NCBI RefSeq assembly: GCF_014905175.1
Contig: NC_057789.1
Location: forward strand, 23,184,555-23,248,554
Source of the DNA: Aphidius gifuensis
Taxonomy: Eukaryota > Arthropoda > Insecta > Hymenoptera > Braconidae
Direction of reading: 5' to 3'
DNA length: 64,000 nt
The notes beneath the pieces were generated by a model. It searched no databases. It saw only the letters and a list, made by a program, of their open reading frames with translations, and had not been told where the DNA came from. Below, in pieces: positions 21,380 to 32,382 of the stretch (the stretch's first letter is position 1; every line of letters starts with the position of its first letter). A program made the position numbers and the translations under genes.

Positions 21380-22010
21380 CCATTAATGGCCAGCCATGAA
21401 TTTGCCATGAATTGGCCGATGAACGGCAGCCATTAATGGCCAGCCATGAATTTGCCATGAATTGGCCGATGAACGGCAGCCATTAAATGGCCAGCCATGA
21501 ATTTGCCATGAATTGGCCGATGAACGGTAGCCATTAATGGCCAGCCATGATTTTGCCATGAATTGGCCGATGAACGGTAGCCATTAATGGCCAGCCATGA
21601 TTTTGCCATGAATTGGCCGATGAACGGCAGCCATTAATGGCCAGCCATGATTTTGCCATGAATTGGCCGATGAACGGCAGCCATTAAATGGCCAGCCATG
21701 AATTTGCCATGAATTGGCCGATGAACAGTAGCCATTAAATGGCCAGCCATGAATTTGCCATGAATTGGCCGATGAACGGCAGCCATTAATGGCCAGTCAT
21801 GAATTTGCCATGAATTGGCCGATGAACGGCAGCCATTAAATGGCCAGCCATGAATTTGCCATGAATTGGCCGATGAACGGTAGCCATTGAATGGCCAGCC
21901 ATGAATTTGCCATGAATTGGCCAATGAACGGCAGCCATTAAACGGCCAGCAATGCATTTACCATGAATTGGCCGATGAATGGCGGCCATTGAATGGCCAG
22001 CTAATTAATG
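21380..22010. repeat. 50/51-bp minisatellite, about 12.5 copies
   Basis: The unit GCCATTAATGGCCAGCCATG, then AATTTGCCATGAATTGGCCG, ATGAACGGCA is repeated head to tail. Variants have ATTAAATGG (51 bp), TTTTTGCC or ATGAACGGTA. The last units are most diverged. Open frames across it are repeat artefacts. Confidence 0.9.
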
Positions 22011-22255
22011 GCCAGACGTTGGCCAAGACAAGACTGCCAATCTTGGCAACACAATAATGGACCGATCGTTTGCCAAGTATATCCCATTAATGGCCCTTGC
22101 TTGGCTACCAATCATGGGCTGCCGTTTATCGGCCAGTGTATGGCCATGTTTCCATGCTTGGCGATTCCTACACGGGTTGAGGCCTTTTTTACTGTCTCTC
22201 TCCCATCTCACATTATTGTGGCTTTGCCATGGTAGTTGTATTTTTTTGGCAATAT

Positions 22256-22830
22256 CCAAATTTAGTCCCGTGGTACTCTCACGGTGAGGGACGTGACTTA
22301 TCGTCCATTCTGGTTTCCATAACCGCCCGTAGTCATTTTTATTTTTTGACTAGTTTCGTCTAGTTTTGCCAAGTTCAAAATATAATGGACTTAGAAAAAA
22401 AAATTAAATTTTACAAAAAAAACCTAAGTCTCTTAAAAAACAAAAAAACTTAGATATCTACATTATTTTACCAGAAAAATTTTTTACTTAGCTAGATTTT
22501 TTACTTAGCTGTAATTGTAGCCAAACAATTAGTATCTACATTATTTTACTCAGCTAGATTTTTCACTTAGCTAGATTTTGTACTTAGCTGTAATTGTAGC
22601 CACACACCAATATCTGCATTATTTTACTTAGCTAAATTTTCTACTTAGCTTTAATTATAGCCAAACAATCAATACCTACATAATTTTTCCCTTAGCTGGA
22701 TTTTTTACTTAGTTTTAATTATAGCCAAACACACAATATCTGCATAATTTTACCAGCTAAATTTTTTCATTAGCTACATCTTTTCCTTAGCTACGGGGGG
22801 CACTATGGGGTGCCACGGGACTGAATTTGG
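22256..22830. mobile_element. 575-bp TIR element with TTAGCTA tandem repeats
   Basis: The ends are CCAAATTTAGTCCCGTGGTA and (inverted) CCAAATTCAGTCCCGTGGCA, matching at 20 of about 23 bases. The interior 22480-22770 is a roughly 62-bp tandem repeat of TTTTTTACTTAGCT, GTAATTGTAGCCAAACA and ATCTACATTATTTTAC. Confidence 0.65.
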
Positions 22831-23167
22831 GTCCAGCCCTTTATGAGAACAGAAATTTCCGTCCCGTCACGTACATGCGCTCGTGGCTCGGCGGGAAAGT
22901 CGTTAAGTTTCAATTCTGCGGCTGAGCATATCGCTCCTAGCCTCCGTAAAAAATTAAGGGTATATAAAATTATACTTTCTTACTTTTTCCTTACTCTAAT
23001 TAATTTTACCATTTGACTGTGTTTATCATTACTATTTCGTTTCATAAAAAAAAACTAAAATACCATGCTCTGTAAATCCGTATAGTAAAAAAAAAACGAT
23101 AATCAAAAATCCAAGAAAAATGAAATCATTGTATGAATCGTTTGTGATTTTTTTTGAGTATTACATA
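22831..23167. other. Spacer with a repeat end also found at 30.0 kb
   Basis: Bases about 22912-22955 (CTGCGGCTGAGC, GCTCCTAGCCTCCGTAAAAA) match 30020-30058. This looks like the solo right end of the element described at 27391-30051. Confidence 0.5.
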
Positions 23168-23815
23168 CGGAAAAAAATTTTTAGCTGCAGCAACGAGCTG
23201 GATAGCTGTCTCTCCTATCCACGGCTAACTAACCTTTGGATAGTTAGCAGAGGATTGTTATTTTGGCAATCCACATTTGACAGGTTACTATTCTTGTGAA
23301 AACAGCGTGCCTACTCGTTACATTAGCTACACTTTGGATAGCTGTGGTAGCTATCCAAAGCCTGACAAGCTGGTATCGCTGGAGTAGCTATTTAGGATTG
23401 CGTATATGCATAACTATAAGTATATAGACATACGAAGTACAAACAATATATTAATGTACATTTACTAATTTTTAAAATTATTATCTAATTAATTTTATAC
23501 TAAATTTGATGCACCAAATAAACGCCAACTTGAATACAAAATCTTATGCTAAATTTTTAATAACTATATGGATTATTTTAGTCATTGTTAATAATAATTT
23601 GGTGTATCTGTCAAAAAAGAGAGGTTATGAACACAACAACTGTTGACATTGAGATTATGTCGAACCTGAAGAGTTGGTTAGCCACGCTAGCTATCCAGTC
23701 GGCTGGAATAACTAACCGATTGTCTTTTTAATATATCGGGCTTGATTATTAAATCAACTATCCTTTTTTAACTATCCAAACGCCTCGTGACTGCAGCTAA
23801 AAATTTTTTTCCGTG
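23168..23815. mobile_element. TIR element with GGATAGTTAG motifs
   Basis: The ends are perfect inverted repeats beginning ACGGAAAAAAATTTTTAGCT and reaching CTGCAG. The sub-terminal motif GGATAG(T/C)T(A/G) recurs in both orientations. A second inverted copy of most of this element ends the window (63458-64000). No target duplication is clear. Confidence 0.8.
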
Positions 23816-24613
23816 CAATTGAGGGTCCGGATGCAATATTTATTTCTATTATTGATATTACTTTTTTTTTATATAATTATTTTATAAATATTTATTTTGA
23901 CATTTACTAAAAATTTTCATCTGAATTCGAGCATTAGGACATTTAAATATTTCTTTTTTTAAAGTGATTAATTCAAAATAATAATTCAATTTAATTTTGC
24001 TGAAAAAATTTAATTTTCCTCTGTTATTTATATTTTTTTAGAAAATAAATTTTAAACATTTGACCTTCGATGGTCAATGATATTTTTCGTGATATTAAGT
24101 ATGCAAAAATATCTTCATTTCAAATGCATTTACAAATAAAAAAAAACTTCCGTGACAATATATATTTAATATATAAAATTTTAACATTAGTTCACTCATT
24201 TTATCTTCAATTTTTTTGTTTAAAACAAAGTAAATAATTTATTTTAGTTATTGCAAAAAAATATTTAAGTTTTATTACTTTATTTTTTTCTGATAGTTTA
24301 AATATTCGGCCTCCACAAGTTGGTGGTTATTTTTTTGCAACAGAAAGCATTCCGAAATATTATTCTTTCAATTCCATATAAATAAAAAATAAATAAAATG
24401 AATCATTTGACTCTATCACTGGACGACTGCACATTAAAAATAATCTTTTCCGTGTCAATAAATATTTTATCATTTGCAACCAACTATGTCCCGACTTATT
24501 TTTCATAATAATTTTCAAGTTATATTTCATACACAATTCAAACTCACAAGTTGAAGTAAGTCGAATAAACTATATTGATTATTGTGAAGTAAAATATTAA
24601 TTATAAATTAATC
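23816..24613. other. Upstream region of the LRR gene
   Basis: AT-rich, no open frame of note. The promoter of the LRR gene should lie in the last few hundred bases, but I cannot single out a convincing TATA box. Confidence 0.4.
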
Positions 24614-25810
24614 ATGAAAAATATTTCGTTATTTTTATCGTTTGTAATAATAACAATGAATACAATTGTTTTTACTGATGGTCAATATGCTTGTGAAGAA
24701 TACAGTAGTGTAAAAGCTTGTAAATTTTTTGATATATTGATAAGCATTGAGTTTATTGAAAATGCAAAGATGAAAGAAGATGAAATTTACAAAAAGCCAT
24801 TTCTTGATATTTCAATGATTGCTCCATTCGCATTTATTAAATTAGATGCGTTTAGTTTGATACTCGAGTCTACAACGAAATTATTGAAATTAGCACCAGA
24901 GTCTTTTAATGGCTTGAAAGGATTAAAATATTTAACTATTCATCCATGTTCAATTGAATTAGAAATTGATACTTTCAAATACACACCAAATCTTGAATTT
25001 TTGGAATTGATTCTTAGTCAAAATACAAAAACATTGTCAAACAAATTTAATAATCTTGTGAATTTGAAAAGCCTGAAAATTTATGATGGAAAATTGGAAA
25101 CTATCGAGGCTGACACATTCATTCTTAATGAAAAATTGTCATTGCTAACACTGGCATCTTGTCAAATTTGGATAATTAACGTAATGGCTTTTTGTACTTT
25201 AAGCAATCTTAAAGCCATGAATTTGTCTGGTAATTCCTTGATGAAATTCGATTCTGGTGCATTTAAAGGTCTTTCGAATCTCGAAGTTTTAGATTTGAGT
25301 TATAATAATATTTACAGGATTAATGAGAATAGTTTTAAAGGACTTTTTAATATTAGTGATCTGATCATGTCTAATAACGACATTATAGAAATAAAGCCAA
25401 ATTCATTTTATCATGTGAATATGAAAAATATAAATCTACGAAATAATAGATTAAAAATTATTGAAAAAAATGTATTTCATTTTAAAAGTACAAAAAAATC
25501 ACGAAATATTGATTTGTCCCATAATTCAATAAATCAAATTCATTATGGAGCTTTTTCTGGGCTTGATTTAAACGAGCTTGACTTGTCGAATAACAAATTG
25601 TCGAGCATAAAATCTGAAATGTTTCAAGGAACGGAATCAATACATCATTTGAATCTTTTTTATAATAATTTTACTACTCAAAAATGTTTTAGTAGATATA
25701 ACATTGACAAAAATGATTGTGAAGAGAGGAATGGGAAGAAGAATTTAAAAATTGATAAACAATTGGAAAATTATTTTAATCAATTATGGTTCATTATGAA
25801 AATGAATTGA
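24614..25810 (+). CDS. Secreted leucine-rich-repeat protein, single exon
   Basis: 398 residues with no intron needed. Residues 1-23 (MKNISLFLSFVIITMNTIVF and TDG) form a signal peptide. About eleven LRRs of 23-24 residues follow from residue 90 to 370, with the clearest units LEVLDLSYNNIYRINENSF, IDLSHNSINQIHYGAF and LNELDLSNNKLSSIKSEMF. Their F/A-F-x-G-L phasing is typical of insect extracellular LRRs. The N-cap region has YACEEYSSVKACKFF and the C-cap is short with CFSRYNIDKNDCEE. There is no transmembrane helix, TIR domain or GPI signal, so it is secreted rather than a Toll receptor. Toll-decoy-like LRR proteins are reported from parasitoid wasp venoms; that role here is inference only. 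Its 3' end has a partial duplicate at 27.1 kb. Confidence 0.85.
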   Translation: MKNISLFLSFVIITMNTIVFTDGQYACEEYSSVKACKFFDILISIEFIENAKMKEDEIYKKPFLDISMIAPFAFIKLDAFSLILESTTKLLKLAPESFNGLKGLKYLTIHPCSIELEIDTFKYTPNLEFLELILSQNTKTLSNKFNNLVNLKSLKIYDGKLETIEADTFILNEKLSLLTLASCQIWIINVMAFCTLSNLKAMNLSGNSLMKFDSGAFKGLSNLEVLDLSYNNIYRINENSFKGLFNISDLIMSNNDIIEIKPNSFYHVNMKNINLRNNRLKIIEKNVFHFKSTKKSRNIDLSHNSINQIHYGAFSGLDLNELDLSNNKLSSIKSEMFQGTESIHHLNLFYNNFTTQKCFSRYNIDKNDCEERNGKKNLKIDKQLENYFNQLWFIMKMN

Positions 25811-25889
25811 TTTTTAAATTTATTTAATGTTTAAAAAAATTATTCATCGTTAAAATATAATGTTATTAAATGGTTTATAATTATCAATA

Positions 25890-27102
25890 ATACATGGGCA
25901 AGCTGGCTGATATATTAATTCCATTGTTTTTGCCGATCGTCGCCAAGCCTTATAATTCAATAATTTTTGGTTACCAATCATTTGCCGATCTCTTGCTGAT
26001 AAAATGGCATTGCTTGGTTGCCATCATCGACAAGCTTATAAATTTGTAAAAATTCTTGTTTGCGAATCATTGGAAAATTAAAAAAAGATAAATTAATGAA
26101 AATTTACAATTAACGATCAATCGGATAGTTTAGTAAACTTTTAATGGCGTTGCTTGTTTAAAGATCATTTCTGAACAATAGATTTTAATGGACATTGCTT
26201 TTTAAAATCATTGGCCTAGTCTTGTAGACTTTTAATGGATTGCTTGTTTTAAATCATTGAACCAACCTTATGATACATTAATGGCCATTTGCTTGGTAAA
26301 AAATATCAGCCAGAGTCTTGTAGACTTTTAATGGCCATTGCTTGGTTAAAATTCATTGTAATATTGTTGACTTTTTGGCCATTGCTTGTTTTATTCATGA
26401 AATCTTTGCTCATAATTAATGGCCGTTGCTTGTCTGCCATTAATGAATCTTTTTAATCATAAATGGCCAACGCATGGTTGCCATTACTGGCCAAGCTTAA
26501 TATGACTTTGGGCGGTAATAGTTGGTCTTTTTATTGATTTGATTCGTAAAATTTGTTATTTATGACTTTCGTTAATAGCCATGCAGTGGTAATGCTTCAG
26601 GATATGCAAGGAAGATCCGATTTCAAGTCAGGTAGAATTAAATTTCAATAATGTTTAATGATAATTTTTCAATTGATTATTAATAATTGTATAATAAAGC
26701 CATTGTTAAATAATAAATAATAAATAATAAAAAAATATAAAAATATAAAAAATATTTTTTTCAATGAGAATAATAAATGGGCCATACTTGGTTTTATCTT
26801 GAAAAATCATTGGGCCATTCATGGCTCGATATTAAATTACCGTAACTTCTTTCAAAAATTTTATGGCCCATTAATCAAAAAATAATAACTGATTGTTGGT
26901 CTAAATTGGCTTACCTTGGCAATATATCAATGGGAAATTTATCAATATTAGCGAATATTATTTTGAGTAATGGCAGCTATAATAAATTACCGTAACGATC
27001 CAGGCTTGGCGCATTAAGGCCATTAATTTTGCCGATTATTGGCCGATGTTCGCCGAGCATCGGCCGATCTTGGCCTGTTTGTTCTCAATAACGGGCAATA
27101 CA
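25890..27102. repeat. Diverged GGCCATT/CTTGG repeat block
   Basis: Dense in TTAATGGCCATTGCTTGG-like motifs and GTCTTGTAGACTTTTAATGG units at loose 60-110 bp spacing, ending with CCGATTATTGGCCGATGTTC. The vocabulary resembles the 20743-22176 element, suggesting a related but older insertion. It is flanked on both sides by copies of the LRR gene's 3' end. Confidence 0.55.
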
Positions 27103-27385
27103 TCATTTGAATCTTTTTTATAATAATTTTACTACTCAAAAATGTTTTAGTAGATATAACATTGACAAAGTTTCGATGAATTGTGAACGAGAAGGAGAAG
27201 AAGAAGAAGAAGAATAAAAAAACGTTGATATAAAATCAATTGGAAAATTATTTTTTAATCAACTTGGATCATTATGAAAATGAATTGATTTTATAAATTA
27301 TATTTAATGTTTAAAAAAAAATTATTCATATTAAAATAATAATAAATAAATTACAAATGTTATTTTATCGTTTATAATTATTCAT
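27103..27385 (+). pseudogene. Duplicated 3' fragment of the LRR gene
   Basis: Matches 25638-25885: CAATACATCATTTGAATC and the region through GATATAACATTGACAAA are the same, followed by the diverged C-terminal codons, a GAAGAA expansion and the 3' flank. The frame is shifted, and no promoter or LRR units precede it. A non-coding remnant. Confidence 0.8.
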
Positions 27386-27390
27386 ATTTT

Positions 27391-30051
27391 ACGGAGGTGG
27401 GATAGACGCGAAGCGTCCCACCTATAGTATTTTTTTTCACTATATGTTTTATGAATACCGCTCATAGCTTCTATAATAATTAAGCTAGATAATTCGTATT
27501 AGGCTCAAATTGAAGATCTCGACGAGCTCTAGAGCCTCTGATAAAATTAAAATTCTTTGGGTAATTATTGAGTGTACAAATGACAAAAGAAAAATGTAAC
27601 GAAATCTTCGAAGCGAGATATTAAGAAAACTAAGAAAAAATCATGGATGCGAAAATTTCACAGATAACAGTAAATAATGAAATAAAGATAATTAAAAAAA
27701 GTTTATATTTTTTAAAATCGAATTCGTTTGTTTATTCAAGAAAAACTGAAACGACATTTTTTTGGAACAGACATAACTTTTTTAAAAATCAACTAAGAGG
27801 TTTTATGCTAGTTTTAATGGATTCTTCGTCAAAAAATCTACAACCAGAGCCATACTTGAAATTTTTTCAACAATTATTTTTTTTATAATTAGCGATTGTT
27901 TATAAAAAATATCAGAGTGAGTAGTTTATAAAATAAAATGAACCACAAAGAAATCATTCAATGAGCTCAATTGGCTCAACAGCTTGTAGAAAATTTTCTA
28001 ACAAATTTTTTGACTATAATATGAGATTTTTTAGTTGATTATTTAAACAATTAATGAAGATTTAAACAATCATTATTTTTTTTTTTCATCATTTTTTTGC
28101 CAAACGCATGCGCACTTGTGACTGTAGAGCATAATACCCACTCATTTTTACCATTAGAGTTTTTTTTTTTTAAGATGGCAGATGGTAGCACTCAACAATT
28201 CTAGGAATTAATTTAGTTTATTTATTTTGTATTTATCCTGTTTTTTGAAAGTTTGAGGTTAAAGTTTTATAAATAAATTTAATATAATGAATAATTGTAA
28301 TATATAAAAAATTATTATATTACAATTCATTATTAAATAATAAATAAAAATTATAATTTCGGAGTTAACGCGTCCTCCCGCCGGAGTTTTGAAAATTTTC
28401 AATTTTCAAAGAGAATGCAGCCGTTACTAAATTTTTGTATTTAAAAAATACAAATTAACATACGATTAATTCGAATGATTATTATATATTTTAATCAAAC
28501 TTATTGCCTTTTGTAATTTCCTTCTCTTATCCAAAATCATCTAAATTATATTTGTATTTAAAAAAAAATTGTATAATTATGGTTCGAATATTAATGATGA
28601 AATTTTGTGAGTAAAAAATATAAAAATAAATATCTATATGATAAAATAGCTATATATAAAAGAAATAAAAAAAGATCTGGCAACGTTTGTTAAAGCGTTT
28701 GGCCCACGTTACCCGTTGAAAATAAAAAATTTTCAATACTCCGACTAGGGCCATGGTTATCTCAATTTCTCCGATCTAATAAAATTATGGTTTTTTAATA
28801 ATTTTATGGTTTATTAATAATAAAATTATTCAAAAATAAATTTTCATGTTTATTGTTTTTTTTCTCAAAAAACATTGGAGATTGTTTTTTTTCTCAAAAA
28901 ACATTGGAGATAGCAGAAAAAACCCACGATGTGGGCGATAGAGTTTTTTGAGACGCAAACTATGAGAGTATTATAAAGACTTTATTTCAATTCTATACGT
29001 TGAGCTATTCAATATCTATTTTTTCCAGATTGGTTTGAAACCGTTATAATTTTTGAGATAATGAAGGTAGAGATATCAAATTAGACTCAAATGGAAGTCC
29101 TTACAAAGTTCTATCATATGGTATACGGGTATATTTTGTATCTTTAATAATTTCTGAGACAGAAAATTAAATATCCGATTTTTTTTCTTAATTTTTTTAA
29201 ATTTTGAAGTTTTATTTTTTTTTTCTCAAAAACTATTGAAGATACCGGAAAAAACTGACGATGCGGGCGATAGAGTTTTTGGAGACGCAAATAATGAGCC
29301 TATTACGATGTCTCTTTTCAAATTTTACGTTGAGTTATTCATTGCCTAATTTTTCAAAATCGTTAAAAAATTGATTAAAAATGCTATATAACTTTCAGGA
29401 TAATGAAGAAAGGAAAATTAGGCTCAATTGAAAGTTCTAAAAAAGCTCTGTTATGGGAAATATGGGTTTTTCATCGGTCTTGGATAGTTTTTGAGAAAAA
29501 AAATGATATCCTATTTTATTTTACTCAAATACTATCAAAGATAGCAGAAATAACCTATTATGCAGGCGATAGAGTTCTCAATAAGACGCATGATTTAAGC
29601 CTAATACGATGTCTCCATGTCAATTCTATGTTGAGTTATCCATTGCCTAATTTTCCAAAATTGTTAAAAAATTGATCAAAAAATTTTTCAAAAGTACTAT
29701 AACTTTCAGGATAATGAAGATAAAAACATTATGTTGGGCTTAATTAAAAGCTATTAAAAAGCTCTGTTCTGGGATATGCGGGATTTTTTTTGACCTTGAA
29801 TAGTTTTTGAAAAAAAAAATTAAATGTCTGATTTTTTTTTTTTTTCTAGTTTAACGTTTTATTTTTTTCTCTCAAAAACTACTAAAGATGGTGGAAAAAT
29901 CGACAATGCAAGCCATAAAGTTCTCGAAGGCGCATCATTTAAGCCTAATACGATGCCTTTTTGTTAATTAGTTCGTAAGTTATGAACGTTTTTTTTTTTT
30001 TTCATTACAGAATACAATACTGCGGCTGAGCCAATGGCTCCTAGCTTCCGT
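27391..30051. mobile_element. Candidate 2.7-kb non-autonomous element with terminal hairpins
   Basis: The left end ACGGAGGTGGGA starts a hairpin at 27395-27423 (AGGTGGGA paired with TCCCACCT around CGCGAAGCG). The right end GGCTCCTAGCTTCCGT contains a hairpin (GGCTGAGCC... GGCTCC). The outer ACGGA/TCCGT are inverted. A solo right end occurs at 22912-22955. The interior has no gene and includes the tandem array at 28865-29975. Confidence 0.45.
28865..29975. repeat. Tandem repeat of about 300-350 bp, about 3.4 diverged copies
   Basis: Each unit starts near TTTCTCAAAAACTATTGAAG, then GGGCGATAGAGTTTTTGGAG, ACGATGTCTC, TTGAGTTATCCATTGCCTAA and a CTTTCAGGATAATGAAG block. Starts are near 28865, 29222, 29515 and 29867. 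Short open frames across it are not protein-like. Confidence 0.8.
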
Positions 30052-30056
30052 AAAAA

Positions 30057-31139
30057 ACACTATTATTTTTATGACAATGCAAGTCAATAAAAAAAAATAC
30101 TACTTGAAATATAAAGTTAAAAAATATAATATTATAAAATTGTTGATATATATGCAATACAATTTTTTTCATTGCATAATTTTATGTCTATCCAAATGTC
30201 CTTGCAAGGACATTACATGATATTTATATATAAAAAACGTTTGTTTAAATATCAGTCAATTCTTTATTTTTTAACTTCAAAATTTTACGCAGTAATAAAA
30301 AATTCAACGTGGCTGGTAAAGAAAAAATGAATAAATAAAAACAGGTGTATACTGCGAGTTACAAATAGCTGACATAAAAAATCTTTAGGATTGAAAAAAA
30401 AAAAAAAAAAAATGCTGAAGTTAAGGTTGCTTATAAATAATTAAATCGTCACTCAATTTTTTTTTTTTTTTGGCTCATTTTTCAAATGAAATAAATATCT
30501 ATACTCTCAATTTTTTTCAATTTTTTCTGACGTCGTTTTTTTGAGATAATTAATGTCAAAGTTGACAACTTTTATACGCGAGGATAGGACTATAAGTTGA
30601 TATACCGTACATTTTTATTTTTAACGAGTTCGTTTTTCACTCAAAAATTTTCAAATTACTATCAAATTGTAGTGCTCGGCAAGACGAATACGATAAAAAA
30701 ATTTAAATTTTTTCTGACGTTGATTTTTAAAGATATTTAATGTTAAATTTTGAAATTTTCGTCTTTCTCGCAACGAGAGGACATGAGAGAATTGTGATCT
30801 GGCAACACTGCTCTCTTCTCTTTGTTTACTTTTTACTTGCCGAGCGGGGTGTTATACACCAACGTGACATACACAATGATGCACTGTAGTAGTGGTAGTA
30901 TATAAAAAAATACAGTGTCTCACGATTTCCATTTTGCTTGCTGGAATAGTGTAGGTGTCTATCTGTTTACACACACACTACGATTTTTAAGGCAAAAGCG
31001 TAACAAAATTTTTAAAGAGGGGCCACAAAATAAACGTAGTGGTATACGAGTCCTCCAAGCCTAAATAATAGTACGACTATGTCCCTTGTAAGCAACCTTA
31101 ATTATTTGTCTTATTATGTTTTGTTTAATTGTCAAAAAA
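30057..31139. other. Intergenic with interspersed repeat shared with 6.8 kb
   Basis: AT-rich with poly-A and poly-T tracts. The segment around 30530-30600 resembles 6830-6900. No gene found. Confidence 0.4.
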
Positions 31140-31711
31140 GTCAGGTGTCAAGAACAGCCTTCTACCCAGTGAGTATAGACTTTTTTCATGTATACAACAA
31201 AACATTTAATTAAAAGAAAAAACAAAATCAATATTTAAAAAAATTTAATTCAATTAATTTTAGAGCGAGTAAATTTATGATAAATTGATAAAACAATTAC
31301 CCGAAATAATTTATGCAAGTGGTGAAAAAACAATAGAATTTTTAATAAAAATAAAATCTACATTAGGATTATTTCATGATAAGTTATCATGATAAGGTAT
31401 TTTTATATTTTTTATACATTGAGGAGTTTCATCACGAAGCAATTCTTTTACTGATTTTACATGATGAAAACGATTAGACATTTCGATTTTTTTTTTTAAA
31501 TCATTTTTTCCCTTTTCCACCAGTTTATGGCAGCTTGAAATAATGATCTTTGTTCCAATGATGGTTGAAATATAAATTTACTCGCTCTAAAATTAATTGA
31601 ATTAAATTTTTTAAAATATTGATTTTGTTTTTTCTTTCAATTAAATGTTTTGTTGTATACATGAAAAAAGTCTGTACTCACTGGGTAGAAGGCTGTTCTT
31701 GACACCTGACT
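31140..31711. repeat. Inverted repeat, two 139-bp arms with 290-bp loop
   Basis: Left arm 31140-31278 and right arm 31572-31711 are near-perfect reverse complements, beginning AGTCAGGTGTCAAGAACAGC and ending GAGCGAGTAAATTTAT. Each arm reads like an exon end, a GTGAGTA donor, an intron and a TTTTAG acceptor. The loop contains short protein-like readings entering from both sides, KQLPEIIYASGEKTIEF on plus and PSLEQRSLFQAAINWWKRE on minus. A small palindrome (CATGATAA...TTATCATG) lies in the loop. It appears to be an inverted duplication of a gene fragment. The gene is not recognised. Confidence 0.75.
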
Positions 31712-32382
31712 TCGTTGGATGCTTATCATTGATTAAATGATTTTATTGAAAATATAAATTATTCAGATGTCGGTTTAATCAGTAAATCAAAAACCATAAA
31801 GGCTGTCTATGATAGTATCAATAAAAAATATCTTCATAGTATGTTATAAATCAGATGAATATTTCAAGTGAATAATCAATATTAATTATCGTAATAATGA
31901 ACAAAAATATCATTTATAATTAAATTATAAACAATTATTGAATCATTGTAGTTGCATCGTTGCTTGATCAAAGTATTAAAGTCATATTACAGCTTTTTAT
32001 TAAGCCAATCGTATTATTATATTTAATGAAAAAATATAATTAGCTATCACACGTAGCTACCACACACTAACTTTTTCTATTTATGTTTATATTTATTTAT
32101 ATAAATATTTATATCTATATATATTATTTTTATGAAGTAATATTAATAGATATAGCTAAAAAATTTTGGCCAATCACATCACGAATAAATAGCGGTCAAG
32201 TGTCCTTTTTATAATAGAAGGATATACGAAAATTTATTAATAAAATAATATAAAATTCTTACATGTAATTACAGGTACTTTAGAGCTCTCTTAATGAGTT
32301 TGACTTATAAACAGAATTTATTGAGACTATTTTAACAATTTTTTTTTAACTGATTTACATCGTGAATAATTGCAAGAGTCTT
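31712..32382. other. Intergenic with a possible coding scrap
   Basis: On the plus strand about 31740-31850 reads FIENINYSDVGLISKSKTI then KAVYDSINKKYLHSML and a stop. It may belong with the fragments in the adjoining inverted repeat. The rest is AT-rich 3' flank of the repeat-protein gene. Confidence 0.3.

Larger units (their letters stand above)
20743..22176. mobile_element. GGCC-rich TIR element with internal minisatellite
   Basis: Termini CCCGTGTAGGA and TCCTACACGGG are inverted and flanked by TT on both sides, consistent with a 2-bp target duplication. Sub-terminal sequence on both sides carries diverged inverted ATGGCC/GGCCGAT blocks. The interior consists of GCCATTAATGGC-type palindromes, a SINE head and a 50-bp tandem array. 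No coding capacity. Confidence 0.65.

Noticed and set aside
21634..22287. Several long open frames on both strands (about 67-107 codons)
   Set aside because: They are periodic translations of the 50-bp minisatellite and flanking GGCC palindromes; any frame without a stop in the unit stays open.
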